Made by a program: the position numbers and the translations under genes. The notes under the pieces are model-generated. The model saw only the letters and a list, made by a program, of their open reading frames with translations. It did not search any database and was not told where the DNA came from. Shown here piece after piece: positions 42,876 through 54,683 of a stretch of DNA of 64,000 nucleotides (position 1 is the first letter of the stretch; each line of letters opens with the position of its first letter). The DNA comes from Diospyros lotus (Eukaryota; Streptophyta; Magnoliopsida; Ericales; Ebenaceae): the NCBI RefSeq assembly GCF_014633365.1, contig NC_068338.1, positions 12,472,616 through 12,536,615 of the forward strand, read 5' to 3'.

Positions 42876-42880
42876 ACTAA

Positions 42881-44160
42881 CAACTTAGAATTAGTGAATC
42901 ACGTAGCCAAAATGAAAGACATCTAATCACAAGTTCACAACAAATCAAAACCAAAAAAACACCCACACAAGAAAACTTATAAAGTGTAAAAAACAACAAA
43001 CCCATAAACAAAAGTTAAAGTAAAACCAAAATTATCAAAACGTGTATCGAACAGGCAAACACAGATGCTGATTATTGTTGTTGAAGCGGAGAAGCCTGAT
43101 GGCTGAAGTGAGCGAGGCTTTGACCCAAACCTACGAGAGAGAGAGAGAAAGAGAGGGAGGGAGAGAGAGGCTAGAACCCAAAAACACCGAACTGAAGTAA
43201 CCAAAGCCGACCCAAAAATCACAGTAAGTGAGAGAGAGAGAGAGAGAGAGAGAGACAAAGGGGTTGAGAGCGAGAAGAACAAAACACATATATTGTTGAG
43301 TGCTAAAGCGCACAAAAGAGAGAGAGAGAGGGAAGTGAGAGTCATACAGAGAGAGAGGGGGGAAGTGAAAAATGGGTTTAATGGGATTATGGGAACTGTG
43401 AACTACAATGGTAAAAAATTGGGCAGAGAATGGGGAAAGGAAGATAAAAGGTTATTGTGTTTTGTATTTAATTATTTAATAAAATATTTATTATTAAAAA
43501 ATAAATATATATAAATTATAAATTTTTGAAATTGGGGACCTTCCAAAATTGGGGACCTTAGGTGATCGCCTACCTTTGCTTTACAGTTGGGTCAACTTTG
43601 ATTGAGGGTGATGGTATTAAAAGGAAACGCCAACATTTGCTGAATTATGCAAAGGATATAATGCAATATGCAACAGAAATGGACTGAAAACACCTTGCAA
43701 GACTCAATGGTAGCAACCATGTACATATAAAATTCATTCATTCATAGGGGGGTTAAAATGGTATACCTCAATGGACGAAGTTTAAGCCAATTATGTTGTT
43801 GCTTTTGTTGCGCCACTTGACTCGAATCCTTCGGCCTCCTAGTTGTGCTCCCATGAACTTCCTTCCACGAACAACCACGAACAACCACGAACAACTTCCA
43901 AGTGCACCTGTTCTTAGTTGACTAAGCCTCCCCCACTTACGCAGGAGACTAAGTCGGTCCACTTGTAGGAATACTACGTTGGACTTATGTGCTAAGGCAT
44001 TTAAGGTAGAAATGGACGACTGCTTAAGGCACCCGGTTGACCGCTTGAAGCAGCCAACTTTCCTCATGCGCTAGTCGATAGCACGCGACCAGTGGACAGC
44101 TTGAACTACCGGTCGATCGCTCCATGCACCAATCGATCGGTTCTCCTTAGCCATGCTCCA
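42881..44160. other. Upstream hAT region, GA microsatellites and unassigned sequence
   Basis: 42,881-43,500 continues the region interrupted by the Tat-like element and includes GA repeats (43,132-43,170, 43,228-43,254, 43,314-43,332). Around 43,530-43,580 the words GGGGACCTTAGGTGATCGCC resemble the subterminal part of plant zinc-finger MYM hAT elements, so the hAT element may end near 43,590; this is from memory of the family and unproven. An 11-bp triplet ACAACCACGA... lies at 43,866-43,896. 43,900-44,150 has scattered GTCGA/TCGATCG words. Confidence 0.45.
43586..43687 (+). pseudogene. Possible exon fragment, about 33 codons
   Basis: After a TTTGCTTTACAG acceptor-like sequence an open stretch reads STLIEGDGIKRKRQHLLNYA followed by KDIMQYATEMD and a stop. 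It looks like real protein rather than random AT-rich translation, but I cannot name it. It could be the end of a host gene exon lying next to the nest, or a fragment carried by a transposon. Confidence 0.25.
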
Positions 44161-44918
44161 TGTAATGACCTGAATTTAATGATGCAATGTTTTATCTTGC
44201 CATGAGGTTGAGTGGGTTGGTCGTGAGGTGTAGTATGTTGTTTTTGGTGATTATTAATTAAGCGTGGGCCTAAGCTTGGAGCATCCGAATGTATATATAA
44301 TGTTATATGTGAATTGAAGCTTAGATATTCGGATGAGGGAGTTTTGTATTTGAATAAGGATCATGATATATCCAAATAAGGTTTTGAGTCTTCTATTAAG
44401 ATAGAAGGCTAGCATATTGGGATACGCCCTTGGAAAAAGCTTGATATCCGAATACCAAGTATGGTATTCAGATATCTCCCTTAGAAAATGCTTGATATTC
44501 GGATAAGTGGCTTGTATATTCGAATATGGTGTAGTGGTTTGGCTATGGTATCCGAATAAGGCCTTGTATATTCGGATATAGTGGTGTTTTGGTGAGGAAT
44601 TTGAATAAGTGGCTTGGCATTCGGATATGTTAGAGTCCTTTGTGTAAGATATTTAGATATGGGCAAAGGCATTTGGATAACCCTTTGTTATTTTGTGTCT
44701 CATATTCAGATAAGGTGCTAAGGTATTCAAATACCCCATTTACCACCTTGTGTCTTGTATTCGGATATGAGCTTGGATATTTGGATAAGCTTTTCTGAAA
44801 GTGACTTCATAGGCCACTTTCTCGACCCAAATCTCGACTTTAAGGGCGGTGGTGGACAACTTTTCGTCCAGTTTCTCCACGCGTCTATCTCTGCCTCTTG
44901 GCTCTCTTTCTCTCTCTT

Positions 44919-44954
<36 letters not shown>

Positions 44955-45980
44955 CTAAATGATTATTGAGAGAAGAGAGATTGGCAGAGACTTCGGTTGA
45001 GAGCAGGAAGAAGAAGAAGAAGAAGGAGAAGAGGAAGAAGTAGAAGACGTTGGCCAACCTTCTGACATATAGTTTCTTCTTAGTGTCAGGCAAGTTCTTA
45101 CTCACTTCTTACTTCTAGAACGTCTATTGTTGGCTTGTGAGACCCAGTCACTCTTAAAGAACGATTTATTTTCCTTGCTATTGAGTTATATATGGTATAT
45201 TTCGAGGGCTATAGGCTTGTCCTTGTTAGTTCTCTCCGTCTTTGTTGAATCCTTGCCAGTTGTTGGGTCTTCTCTTGTGAGCTTGGAAGGGTTCGTTTTC
45301 CCCTTCTGTTTGTTGTCGGAATGAAAATAAGATGATGTATGGGTTGATTCTTGTTGGGTAATATAAGAGGGTTATTGTGGCCGAGAGTATTGTGCACGTG
45401 GTTATTGTAATTTTTGGTGATTTCTCATTTCAAATGCATGTAGGGGCTTGGGGATATGGATTTGGGGGATCTATGTGACTTATGTGCTTGGCCACGAGCA
45501 TATTAGGTTATTTTCATACCTAGGCCAACTGGACACGAGCACTGCATTGAGTGTGACTTCTTATATGGGCGAGTAGAGCTTGATGCATGGTTTTATGGGG
45601 GCTATGTATCACGTTTATGCTCATTATGCCACTACATTATATTTGTGCATTGCGTGGTTATTAGCGCCGTGTGAGTGTGATGCAGCTGCTTTTCAGACGG
45701 TTATGCCATGCGGAGGTTTTTGGACATGGTTAGCGTGCTGAGGTTTGATTTTCGGACATATATTCCGTGTAGAGGTTACGAACGTGTATAGGGTGTCGTT
45801 TTGGGTTTCGATAGAGCTGGCCCAAAGGAGCTTTGGCTTGGTGGGTTATTTATATTGCCTCTTAGGGCAGTGACAGGTTATTTATATTCACCTAGGTTTG
45901 ACCCGCTAGCTTCCCTTTTATAGCTCGAGGGGACTAGCCGTAGTTATCCATACCATACACCGGTTTGAGTAATTTATTAT
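44161..45980 (+). repeat. LTR-like sequence starting TGTAATGACC, right end merged with copia repeat
   Basis: Starts TGTAATGACC like the gypsy-type LTRs. It has a motif cluster (44,285-44,790), a CT/TA microsatellite with TATATATATA (44,906-44,955) where an LTR TATA box would be, and a purine-rich leader (GAAGAAGAAG, about 45,005-45,040). From 45,429 it is shared with the start of the window. No TTACA-type end appears before the copia gag sequence, so the right end was probably deleted before the composite was duplicated. Confidence 0.5.
44285..44790. repeat. Cluster of TATTCGGATA-type motifs
   Basis: More than fifteen copies of (T)ATTCGGATA, ATATCCGAATA and close variants such as TTTGGATAAG, in both orientations and irregularly spaced over about 500 bp. 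The pattern parallels, but is not the same motif as, the clusters at 21,778 and 53,585. Confidence 0.8.
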
Positions 45981-47783
45981 ATATGATTAATTTGATTAAT
46001 TGTTTACGATGAGACCTAAATAAATAAATAATAAATCCATCATTAATATTAAACCAACTTGCCTTCCATCAATATGAGACATTAGGGTTATAGATGACAC
46101 TTTATTTGTTGAGTCACTCAAGGTCAAATGTCATCTATGATACCTGTGTTTCATGGGTCATGAGATGTCCCTAAATGATGGGTTTAACTTAACTAGAAAT
46201 GTGAGTTTGTTGAGTCACTCAAGGCTCACTGAGTATAGAGGCAAAGGTTGGGAGTCACATGAGATGTGCATGGCAAGGAGTTGTCATCCCAACGTGTCTA
46301 GGAGTTGCATGGAGATGCAATTGCTAGCAAGTACCTACATAATCGATTCTAGCACAATTTGTTGAGTCACTCAAGGTTGTGTGAGGGGAGATGGGATCCT
46401 AACCCATTAGGAAATCTTCTAATGAGATTTTCTAAGTTATGTCTTAAGGGTGGTGAAATCATAGAAAATAGTGGGAGCAATCATAAAGATGTTACTTCTT
46501 ATAATTTATGATTTCGTAATTCAATATGATTATAATAATATCTCTATTTGATTGTTGATCCAGAATGTCTAGAAACATGTTGATAAGATTGATATTCGAG
46601 GGCAATAATATGAAGGGACTATTTTTTGTGACTGAGAGATCATCTTGAGGATAGTCCTCATGTATGACAAGATTCTCCATGTGATAGAGAGACATCTTCT
46701 TGCGAAGTCACCAGTTGAGGAAATAGTAGCACATATGGCCTGAACGATGCACGAGGGTAATATGATCATCGCTTGGTGTATCACCTTAGTTGCCATGATC
46801 TCGGAGCATAGGCGACAACATAAGAGTTATAACGCCTATAAGATCATGGCTAGGCTCAGGGATCATTTGTTGAGAAGCATGTCATGTAAATGATAAGTTT
46901 TATCGACAGGATGTTAGAGCTGAACTTGGGTATGGATGAAGATACTTACCCTGTATTTGGTGCTACAGTTCCTTCCTGACGGTTATGGAAGAGAATCTTG
47001 GAGAGTTATTGTCCATACTAAGGGAGGTCGAGCCTAAAATGAATAAAAGGCCAAGGAAAGTATTCTCTTCGTTGAAGGGCCCAAGACAAATAAGGGCAAG
47101 CCCAAGAATAAGAAAGCTAAAAGAAAGAAGAGTTCTTACACAACGCCATTTGGAAGAGTCCAGAAGACTAAAGCCAAAAGAGGAAGGAGAATGCGGTATG
47201 CTTCCATTGTAATAAGACGGGCCATTGGAAACAGAACTGCAAGGAATACCTTACAAAGGTGTAAAGTAAGAAAGTTCTACTCAGGGCACTTGAAGTATTT
47301 AAGTTGTTGGAGTTAATCTATCTATTTTTGATCAATCCACATGGGTATTATATACTGGATCTAGTGCTCATATTTGCACTTTTTGTTAGTGTAGGTGCTC
47401 CACATCCAATCAAATTGGACATGTCGTACACTGACAATTGTAATCATATTTATTATTGGATAAGAAGTTATTCAAATTCACAAAAAGTCATTATATTATT
47501 TTCTTGTTATTATCGTAATGACCGGATGAAACTAGATAAAAGTCCATATAATGTATACTATGATTAATCTATAAAGTTGTGAGATGATGGATCACAGTTT
47601 CTAGACATCATTAAATGTCTCAAGTCGTAATAATGTCAAAAATGGACATTAACAATTACGGTAAGACTTGTATGTGCTATGTGATAGCAATGGGGTCTCA
47701 CACCCATAGGCATGGGGATGCCTAGACAAGTACATAGGTGAACAATGTTAAAAAACATGTCACTAGACAAGTACATTGATGGA
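45429..47783 (+). repeat. Composite copia-derived repeat, right copy
   Basis: Matches 1-2,371 with scattered substitutions and small indels (2,355 versus 2,371 bp). Unlike the left copy it continues beyond the match: upstream to an LTR-like start at 44,161 and downstream into the rest of the copia LTR. Confidence 0.85.
46561..47383 (+). pseudogene. Ty1/copia gag and protease start, decayed (right copy)
   Basis: Same order as the left copy: gag start near 46,565, a CCHC zinc knuckle at 47,199-47,240 (CX2CX4HX4C), and protease signature near 47,345-47,375, again with tyrosine in place of the catalytic aspartate. The frame is broken by stops and indels (for example a TGA in place of the tryptophan at about 46,740). 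It ends where an LTR begins at 47,384. Protease resumes at about 57,206, roughly 20 residues further on in the family, so these are two pieces of one element. Confidence 0.8.
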
Positions 47784-48413
47784 ATTCTCATACAAGATGA
47801 GTGTAACTAATCTTTGGACCCGAGATTGTTACGGTCATCTCATAAAAAGACTGGTATGCTTTGACATCGTTTTGATGGGTCTAGACAAAGGTTGCACGTG
47901 GGCGATCGTTGGGCATATCGTGAGGCTTATAGAGATGGGTGCATAACTGTAATGACCCGTTCTCTCAATCAAGCCATTACTCGGGAAATCTCGGGATTTT
48001 TTTTTTTCATTCACAAGATTTATTAATTTTTTTTTTTTTTTTTTTTCATCCAGCCAATCTTAAAAGCCATAAACTTCGCATGTTCAAAATCCCAAAATTT
48101 CCCATACTTGCCTCTTTAGCTAACAAGAATTAAAACTTAAGCTAATTAAGGCATATCAAACACAGCGGAAATAAATCTAAGTTATCGTTCATAATTGCCA
48201 TAACATGTTCGTATAGAACCGTTTGATAACCATAATGAGACAAAAATAAGAACTACATGCCAGTGGAAAACAAAATAACTAAACAACCATACTTAAGACT
48301 CCACGGTTGCCTAATTGGCCACATCTTTCTTTTTGCTACAAGCCTCGACTAGAATGTTTGAATGTTCCAAGGGCATAACCCATGTTAGATACTGAATCAT
48401 CTAATTGAATGGT

Positions 48414-48445
<32 letters not shown>

Positions 48446-49221
48446 GAGCAGGAAAATAGGATGCATGCAAGCATGGCATAGGTAATCAAATCATGTCATC
48501 CTTGGGTAACACCATAGCAATCTAACTCTCCTAGGCGTATTCGACGGTCGCCTTACTCTTGGGGTGCATTCGGCGATCACCAGTGGAAAACACCATTCCA
48601 CAATTCTGGGTGGAGTATAGTATTGCAACAACCACAATGAGACCCCAACCCGATCCACCGGACAAAACAATGACAAGGGGTTCATATGCATTGAAATCGT
48701 AAGCCATGCATTTCATCAAAACAGATTCAACTGATGTATCTCATAACAAGTTCAATATGCATTACAAAACATATCCAGTTGATGCATAGTGTGTTTAAAA
48801 ACATTTAGTAGGATAAGCCATTCGTATATAATAAAACGGGTTTAAATAGTGTAGCCACTCACAAAATAGAACAGTACCACTCACCTTTGAACAACAATAG
48901 TTTTTCCTCAGCATCTAAGCTAGCCTCAAAATTTACGCAAATCCTAATTTCTTCAAGCCAAAACTTTCTCATGATCACCAAATATCCAAGAGAATCAACA
49001 TTCCTAATTTTCTTGAATTTTTCATAATTTTCTCAAATTTCTCCTAATATTTTTTATTTTTAATAATCATTTTTCCTCAAAAATAAATATTTCCTCATGA
49101 TTTATCCAAAATCTTCTCCACTAAAATTCATCAAAATTCATAAAATAATTCCCTTGACATTCTGTAATTTATTCAGAATTTTATAAATTTTTATCTTATT
49201 TATTTTCATAAACTTTCTTTC

Positions 49222-50775
49222 TAAAACAAAACAACAACATATCTAGCCTTTATCCCACTATGTGGGGTCGGCTACATGAATTCTAGACTTCCATGTATTT
49301 TTATCTTTTGTCATATCTTCATTGAGATCCATACACTTCATATCAAACTTTAATGTCTCCCTCAAAATCTTCTTAGGTCTGCCTCTACCTCTTTTTTTGA
49401 TTAATTGTTCAATTTCGTCAACTCTCCGCACATGAGCGTCTCTTGGTCTCCTTCTCACATGACCAAACCATCTTAGTCTAGTCTCTCTCATCTTCTCCTC
49501 TATTGGCACTACTCCTATCTTATTACGAATAACTTCATTTCTAATTTAATCTTTTCTTGTATGGCCGCACATCCATCTTAACATCCTTATCTCCGCTAGA
49601 CTCGTCTTTTACTCATGTTGGTATTTGACTGCCCAACATTCTGAGCCGTACAACAAAACTGGTCTTATAGCTGTCCTATAGAATTTTTCTTTCAATTTTA
49701 ATAGGATTTTATCATCACATAACACCCCCGACGCATTTCTCCATTTTAGCCAACTTGCCTCAATTCTATGTGTGACATTCTCGTGAATTTCTCCATCTTT
49801 TTGAATCACTGATCCCAAATATCGAAAATGGTCTTTTCTTTGTAAGATTTGGTCTTCCAATTTTATTATAACATCCTCCACTCTTGCATTCTTACTAAAT
49901 TTACATTCCATATATTCTGTTTTCTTTTTGTTTAATTTAAATCCCTTAGATTTTAAATTGTTTCTCCATAACTCAAGCTTAGTGTTCATTCATTCTTTTG
50001 TTTCATCTACCAACACTATGTCGTCTGCAAATAGCATACACCATGACACCTCTGTCTGAATATCTTTAGTGAGTTCATCCATTACTAAAGTAAATAAGTA
50101 TGGACTTAGTGCAGAACCTTGATGCAATCCTATTGTAATTTTAAATGGTTCAGTATCCCCTCCGCATGTTCTGACCCTTGTCTCTGCACCATGATACATG
50201 TCCTTAAGAGCTTGTATATAGGCTATTCGGACTCATTTCTTCTCTAAAACCCTCCATAATACTTCTCTAGGGACCCTATCATAGGCCTTTTCTAGATCTA
50301 TAAACACCATATGTAGGTCCTTCTAATGATCCCGATACCTTTCCATTAGGCACCTCAGTAGGTATATAGCTTCCATTATTGACCTACTGGGCATGAAACC
50401 AAACTGATTTTCTGAGACCTCTGTTTCTTTTCTGAGCCTCTGCTCTATTACTCTCTCCCAGAGTTTCATGGTATGACTTATTAACTTAATTCCTCTGTAA
50501 TTTTCACAGTTTTGAACATCTCATTTGTTCTTATATATAGGGACCAAAGTATTCTTCATCCACTCATCTGGCATCTTTTTTGATTTAAGAATCGTGTTAA
50601 ATAATTTCGTTAGCCAGGAGATACCATCTTCTCCCATGCATTTCCATGCTTCTATTGGTGTATTATCCGGTCCCACCGCCTTATGATTTTTCATCTTTTT
50701 TAATGCTTGCCTTATTTCATTTGGACTTATGCGTCGATAAAATGTATAGCTCACGTTCCCTTCGGAGTTACTAAG
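49222..50775 (-). mobile_element. RTE-type LINE, 5'-truncated, reverse transcriptase decayed
   Basis: Minus-strand blocks in order: NEIRQALKKMKNHKAVGPDN (RT fingers), SALSPYLFTLVMDELTKDIQ with catalytic FADDIVL (about 50,010-50,130), GFKLNKKKTEYM, then FRYLGSVIQKDGE and the C-terminal RLRWFGHVRRRP (49,440-49,500). The 3' end carries CCCACATAGTGGGATAAAGG and a TTGTTGTTTTG tail instead of poly-A, as in plant RTE elements. These copy their RNA at the target site. The endonuclease and N-terminus are missing and several stops and shifts are present, so it is a dead 5'-truncated copy. Confidence 0.88.
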
Positions 50776-51291
50776 AATTCAAAATAAATATTTATTCAAT
50801 TATTTTTCCTAATAAAAATTTGAAATAATAAATCTCCCTATTTTTCTGACTTTTCTGGAAATTTTAATAATTTTTCTCCATTTTTTTTTCTATATTTTCC
50901 TTATTTTTCTTTCTTTTCCTATTTTCTCTTTATTTTCCCTTACCTCCGGTCATCTTCACTAGCGATGGCAACCGGCCGACAACTCCGATAAATGATTTGA
51001 CGCCACTAGAATGAAGCCCACGACCTTCCGACCACGATGGTATCTCTTGATGCTCAAAAAATCGATCAGAGATACATCGAAATCGACAATTTCAGTTCGC
51101 CGACGATTACTATTCATAATTTTTCGGCGATGCTTAAAACCCACTCTAAACTATTCCAAAATACCCCAAAATCTCTAGATTCACTCCCCACGACCCAAGG
51201 AACAATAACCCCTTATCAAAAACAACCGATTATCTCTCTAAACCCTCCAATCGAACTTGAATTTGTATAAATCCATTCGGCCGCGAGTTTG

Positions 51292-51300
51292 CTATTTATA
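51292..51300 (-). promoter_or_regulatory. TATA box of minus-strand solo LTR
   Basis: TATAAATAG on the minus strand, which decides the orientation of the LTR 47,948-52,004. Confidence 0.6.
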
Positions 51301-52878
51301 GGTGATTTTAGCCCTAAAATCCTTCAATTCTTGAGTTAATCATACCCTAAGATGCTAGATTTAGCCCATAATCACCTTGATTCATCCTAAAAATCGAGAA
51401 AAATTCCTGAACATATCCGATTACATCTTCGGTCATATACGACCAATTCTTGCGATTTCCATGGCCGATCTTTGGCCAATCTCCACCACAACCAGCCCAT
51501 AATGGTTTGAACCTACCCTAGGACCCTCTGACAACCTTCCCGGTGACGACGTGATGGCTGGCCGGAGATTTGCAGTGTCGTACCCAATTTTGCGATATTT
51601 TTAGATTTGCCCTTGCTCATTTTTTCCTATTTTGCTGATTGGTCCTTCCCCAATTTTTCAGAATTTCCTCAAGGACCTCAAACTCTAAATTTCTCATTTC
51701 AGTCCCCAAAGAATCAAAATTTCAATTTGACCATCTTTGACCCAAATTTAAAAATTTCACTTAGGCCCGAATATTTGAAAAATTATATTTTTACCCTTAT
51801 TTTGCAAGTTTCTTCAGTTTTATGAATTCCAACTTTTCTTACACATTCTTATCTCCAATATTTTGTTTAACACAGATGTTACACCGTATTTTGGCCAAGA
51901 ATAGAAAATTACACTTTGGCCCTAAATATTGAAAAATTGCATATAGACCCAATAATTTCACAAAAATCCAATTTTATTCATTCATAATTTTCTTGGGTAT
52001 TACAATAACCAAGATGGGACTCATCTATCCCTTGATAGAGGATGATATATTTAAGGCGCATTCGGTGGATATTAACTTTAAATTTATGGCATGATGAAAG
52101 AAATCAATAAGAAGTTATTGATTCACTTTCTATTAAGTGAAGATATCTGGATGGCTGAAGAAATATCGTAATCAAGCAACACATCGTCAGACTTCAGATC
52201 ACAGAAGATACATTAACAAGAGAATCGAATTACACGATAACCATGCTCGTGAAAAGTGGTTTACAGATTATGAATTATTCTGAATAATTGGGTAGGCATG
52301 ACGCCTTGGTAGAGACCAATCTTGTCTTATGTATTCATATCGACACATTGCCAATATATTTGGAAGTCTAATGAGTCATACACAATAGGTGCGGTTCCTG
52401 GCTTAAACTAGGAGAGCGGATGTATGGTTAAATGGGACACTTCGCCAAGAAGTTATGCTATAGTAGGTTCTCATGGAAAAAGAATAAATAGACGTAATGA
52501 CGTCAATATGATGAAAGGTCGTCATAAATGAAAGAGTTTCCTAAAATGACAATTGATTAAATTAGAAAGGAGTTTTTAATTTAATAATTTTCTATTTGTT
52601 GGAGTGGCAAATAGGAAATAAAATATATTTAGGCTTAAATTAATATTTGGGCTAAATTAGATTTAGGATAAATATTAAATTAAATATTATACTAAATTGG
52701 ATTCGAACCAAATATTAATATTTAAATATTATTTTTGTGTTAAATTAGATTTGGATAAAATATTTATTTAAACTTATTATTAGATTTGAGCCACTTAATT
52801 AAGTTCCCAGTTGGATTAGGATAAACCCATTTAATTAAGTACCTAATTGGATTATGATAAATGGATTGTGTTAGTAAG

Positions 52879-54514
52879 TGAAATTCTATGGCACACACCA
52901 AGAAGAGGGGTGAATTGCGTAATTTAACAACTTAATTGAACTTGAAAAACTTTTTTATACAAATTGAGGTTTTAGTGATTAAAACGTAAAGCATATAAAA
53001 TCACAAATAAACAAAGATAAATATGTGAACTAAGTGAATAATGAGATGCTTGGAAAGATAAATAGATCAAGGAACACAAGCACAAGAAACACACAAGGAT
53101 TTATAGTGGTTCGGCTTAACCCAACCCTCATCCACTATCTTAGCTCATCACTAAGAATTTTGCAAAGAATCTACTAAAACCTCATATAATTTCGGATAGG
53201 TCCTTTAGCACCAAGTTAGGAAATACAACCTCTTGCTTTCAAGCAAGCCCTTTTGCAATACAAACTGGGAAAAATAAGAAAAATACAAAAGAGAGTTTCT
53301 AAGAGTATACACTCTTAGCTACAATGTCTCTCAATAAAGATACAAGGCTTGAATCGAATGAAACAGATTTAGTACAAAACCTTTTGAGACAAAAGTTGAA
53401 ACATAAATGTAAATCAAGAAGTATGAAATAATCCTTAAGCTCACTTCCCTTCATTCCCATCCATTAATCTCCTTTTGATCATTCTTGAGTTGTATATATA
53501 GGCATCCCACAAGATCTAAGAGAAAACTAGTTGTTTGTGACCGTTGGGATTTGAAAAACTAGCCGTTATGCTTTCTGCGAAAGAAACTTAGTCGACAGAC
53601 AAAAAAGGTTAGTCGACAGAATGAGGCAAAATAATAAGCTTGGTCAACAGACTAAATAGGTTAGTCGACCAAGTCACAAAAGCAAAGACATTTAGTCGAC
53701 CAAGATAAAATTAGGCATGGCACTTAGTCGACCAAGACTGACCTTCTGTCGACCGACTTAAAGAGTTAGTCGACCAAGAGTAAAATAAGCACACTGTTAG
53801 TCGATAGATCCTATAACTTAGTCATCCAAGTCAATATATTAGTCGACAAAATAAAAGCATGTAGTCGACAAAGAAGCTTGATGATAGAAAAATATTACAA
53901 CATATTTACATTTATTTAGTTTAAGTAAATGTTCTCATTTTCTTTAATTTATATTTTATCTTCCATTTACTTTAATACATAAATGTAAATAAGAAAGTAC
54001 CCCCTATTTGGATTCAATAAAAATATCTAAAAAATCAAAATCCATAATCAAAAGAAAATAAAATTTTGGTTTTAGTACAAATTCGGGATTTAGCAAATAT
54101 ACCACTCTCAAAATACATACCTTCTATTTATTGAAAAATTCATTAAAAATTATTTTAACAACAATGAATACTATCTATCAAAATGCCGAGAGATAGTTTT
54201 TTAAAATGAAAACATTTTCTTATATGTCTCCTTATAATGCTCTAATCTCCCAGATTTAAATTTTTTTTATTAAAAGTAAAAACATCCACTATCCAATTTG
54301 ATCAAAACCAATTTGGTGAAATTATTTAGAAGATTCTTTTAGATCTTAAAACTTGTTTGTGCAAATCTACATCTATAGAAAATTATAGATCATTTGGTTT
54401 TTCATATTCTTGACAAATCATAATGTCCAACAAATCATATTCTTGACAAATGACATATGGAATAAATTGATTTTGTTTTTCATCATCAAAACCAAATACA
54501 AGAGTAAAATATCA
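52879..54514 (-). mobile_element. SIRE/Maximus-like copia LTR, minus orientation
   Basis: The minus strand begins TGATATTTTACTCTTG followed by GGTTTTGATGATGAAAAAC, a phrase seen at the start of SIRE-type LTRs, and ends near CTTGGTGTGTGCCATAGAATTTCA. Inside are the phrases GAAGAGGGGTGAATTG and TATAGTGGTTCGGC on the plus strand, common in this group, and a cluster of GTCGAC motifs. No matching 5-bp duplication was found (GTAAG versus GGTTG), so the borders may be off or mutated. Confidence 0.6.
53585..53880. repeat. Cluster of TTAGTCGACCAAG-type motifs
   Basis: About a dozen copies of TTAGTCGAC followed by CAAG, AGAC or AAAT in 300 bp. GTCGAC is a 6-bp palindrome. Spacing is irregular. It lies in the SIRE-like LTR. 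Confidence 0.85.
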
Positions 54515-54560
54515 GGTTGAACCTATATTCATTAGGGTTTAAGAAACCCTAGAACTCCTC

Positions 54561-54567
54561 TATAAAC
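54561..54567 (+). promoter_or_regulatory. TATA box of copia LTR
   Basis: CTCCTCTATAAACACC, preceded by AGGGTTTAAGAAACCCT; the leader following ends where another LTR has been inserted at 54,684. Confidence 0.5.
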
Positions 54568-54683
54568 ACCCCTTTAAGGGTTGCCAAAATTATGAAATTG
54601 TTGTGTGATTTTTCAAGAGTTAAAAAACAATTGCCGTTCATTCTCTTCTGTTTCTTTTGGCATCAATTTGAAACAAGGGTGTT

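Larger units (their letters stand above)
47948..52004 (-). mobile_element. Gypsy-type solo LTR, minus orientation, TSD ATAAC
   Basis: Plus-strand ends TGTAATGACCCG and TTGGGTATTACA, flanked by ATAAC at 47,943-47,947 and 52,005-52,009. Minus orientation follows from TATAAATAG on the minus strand at 51,292-51,300 and the leader beyond it. About 1.55 kb in the middle is an inserted LINE (49,222-50,775), leaving a 2.5-kb LTR, similar in size to the others here. Inserted in the copia LTR. Confidence 0.9.

Noticed and set aside
43132..43332. GA-rich stretches as regulatory GAGA sites
   Set aside because: Simple microsatellites in a decayed non-coding region; no promoter evidence.
52879..54514. Exact 5-bp duplication for the SIRE-like LTR
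   Set aside because: GTAAG and GGTTG do not match, and shifting the edges by a few bases did not help, so no TSD is claimed.
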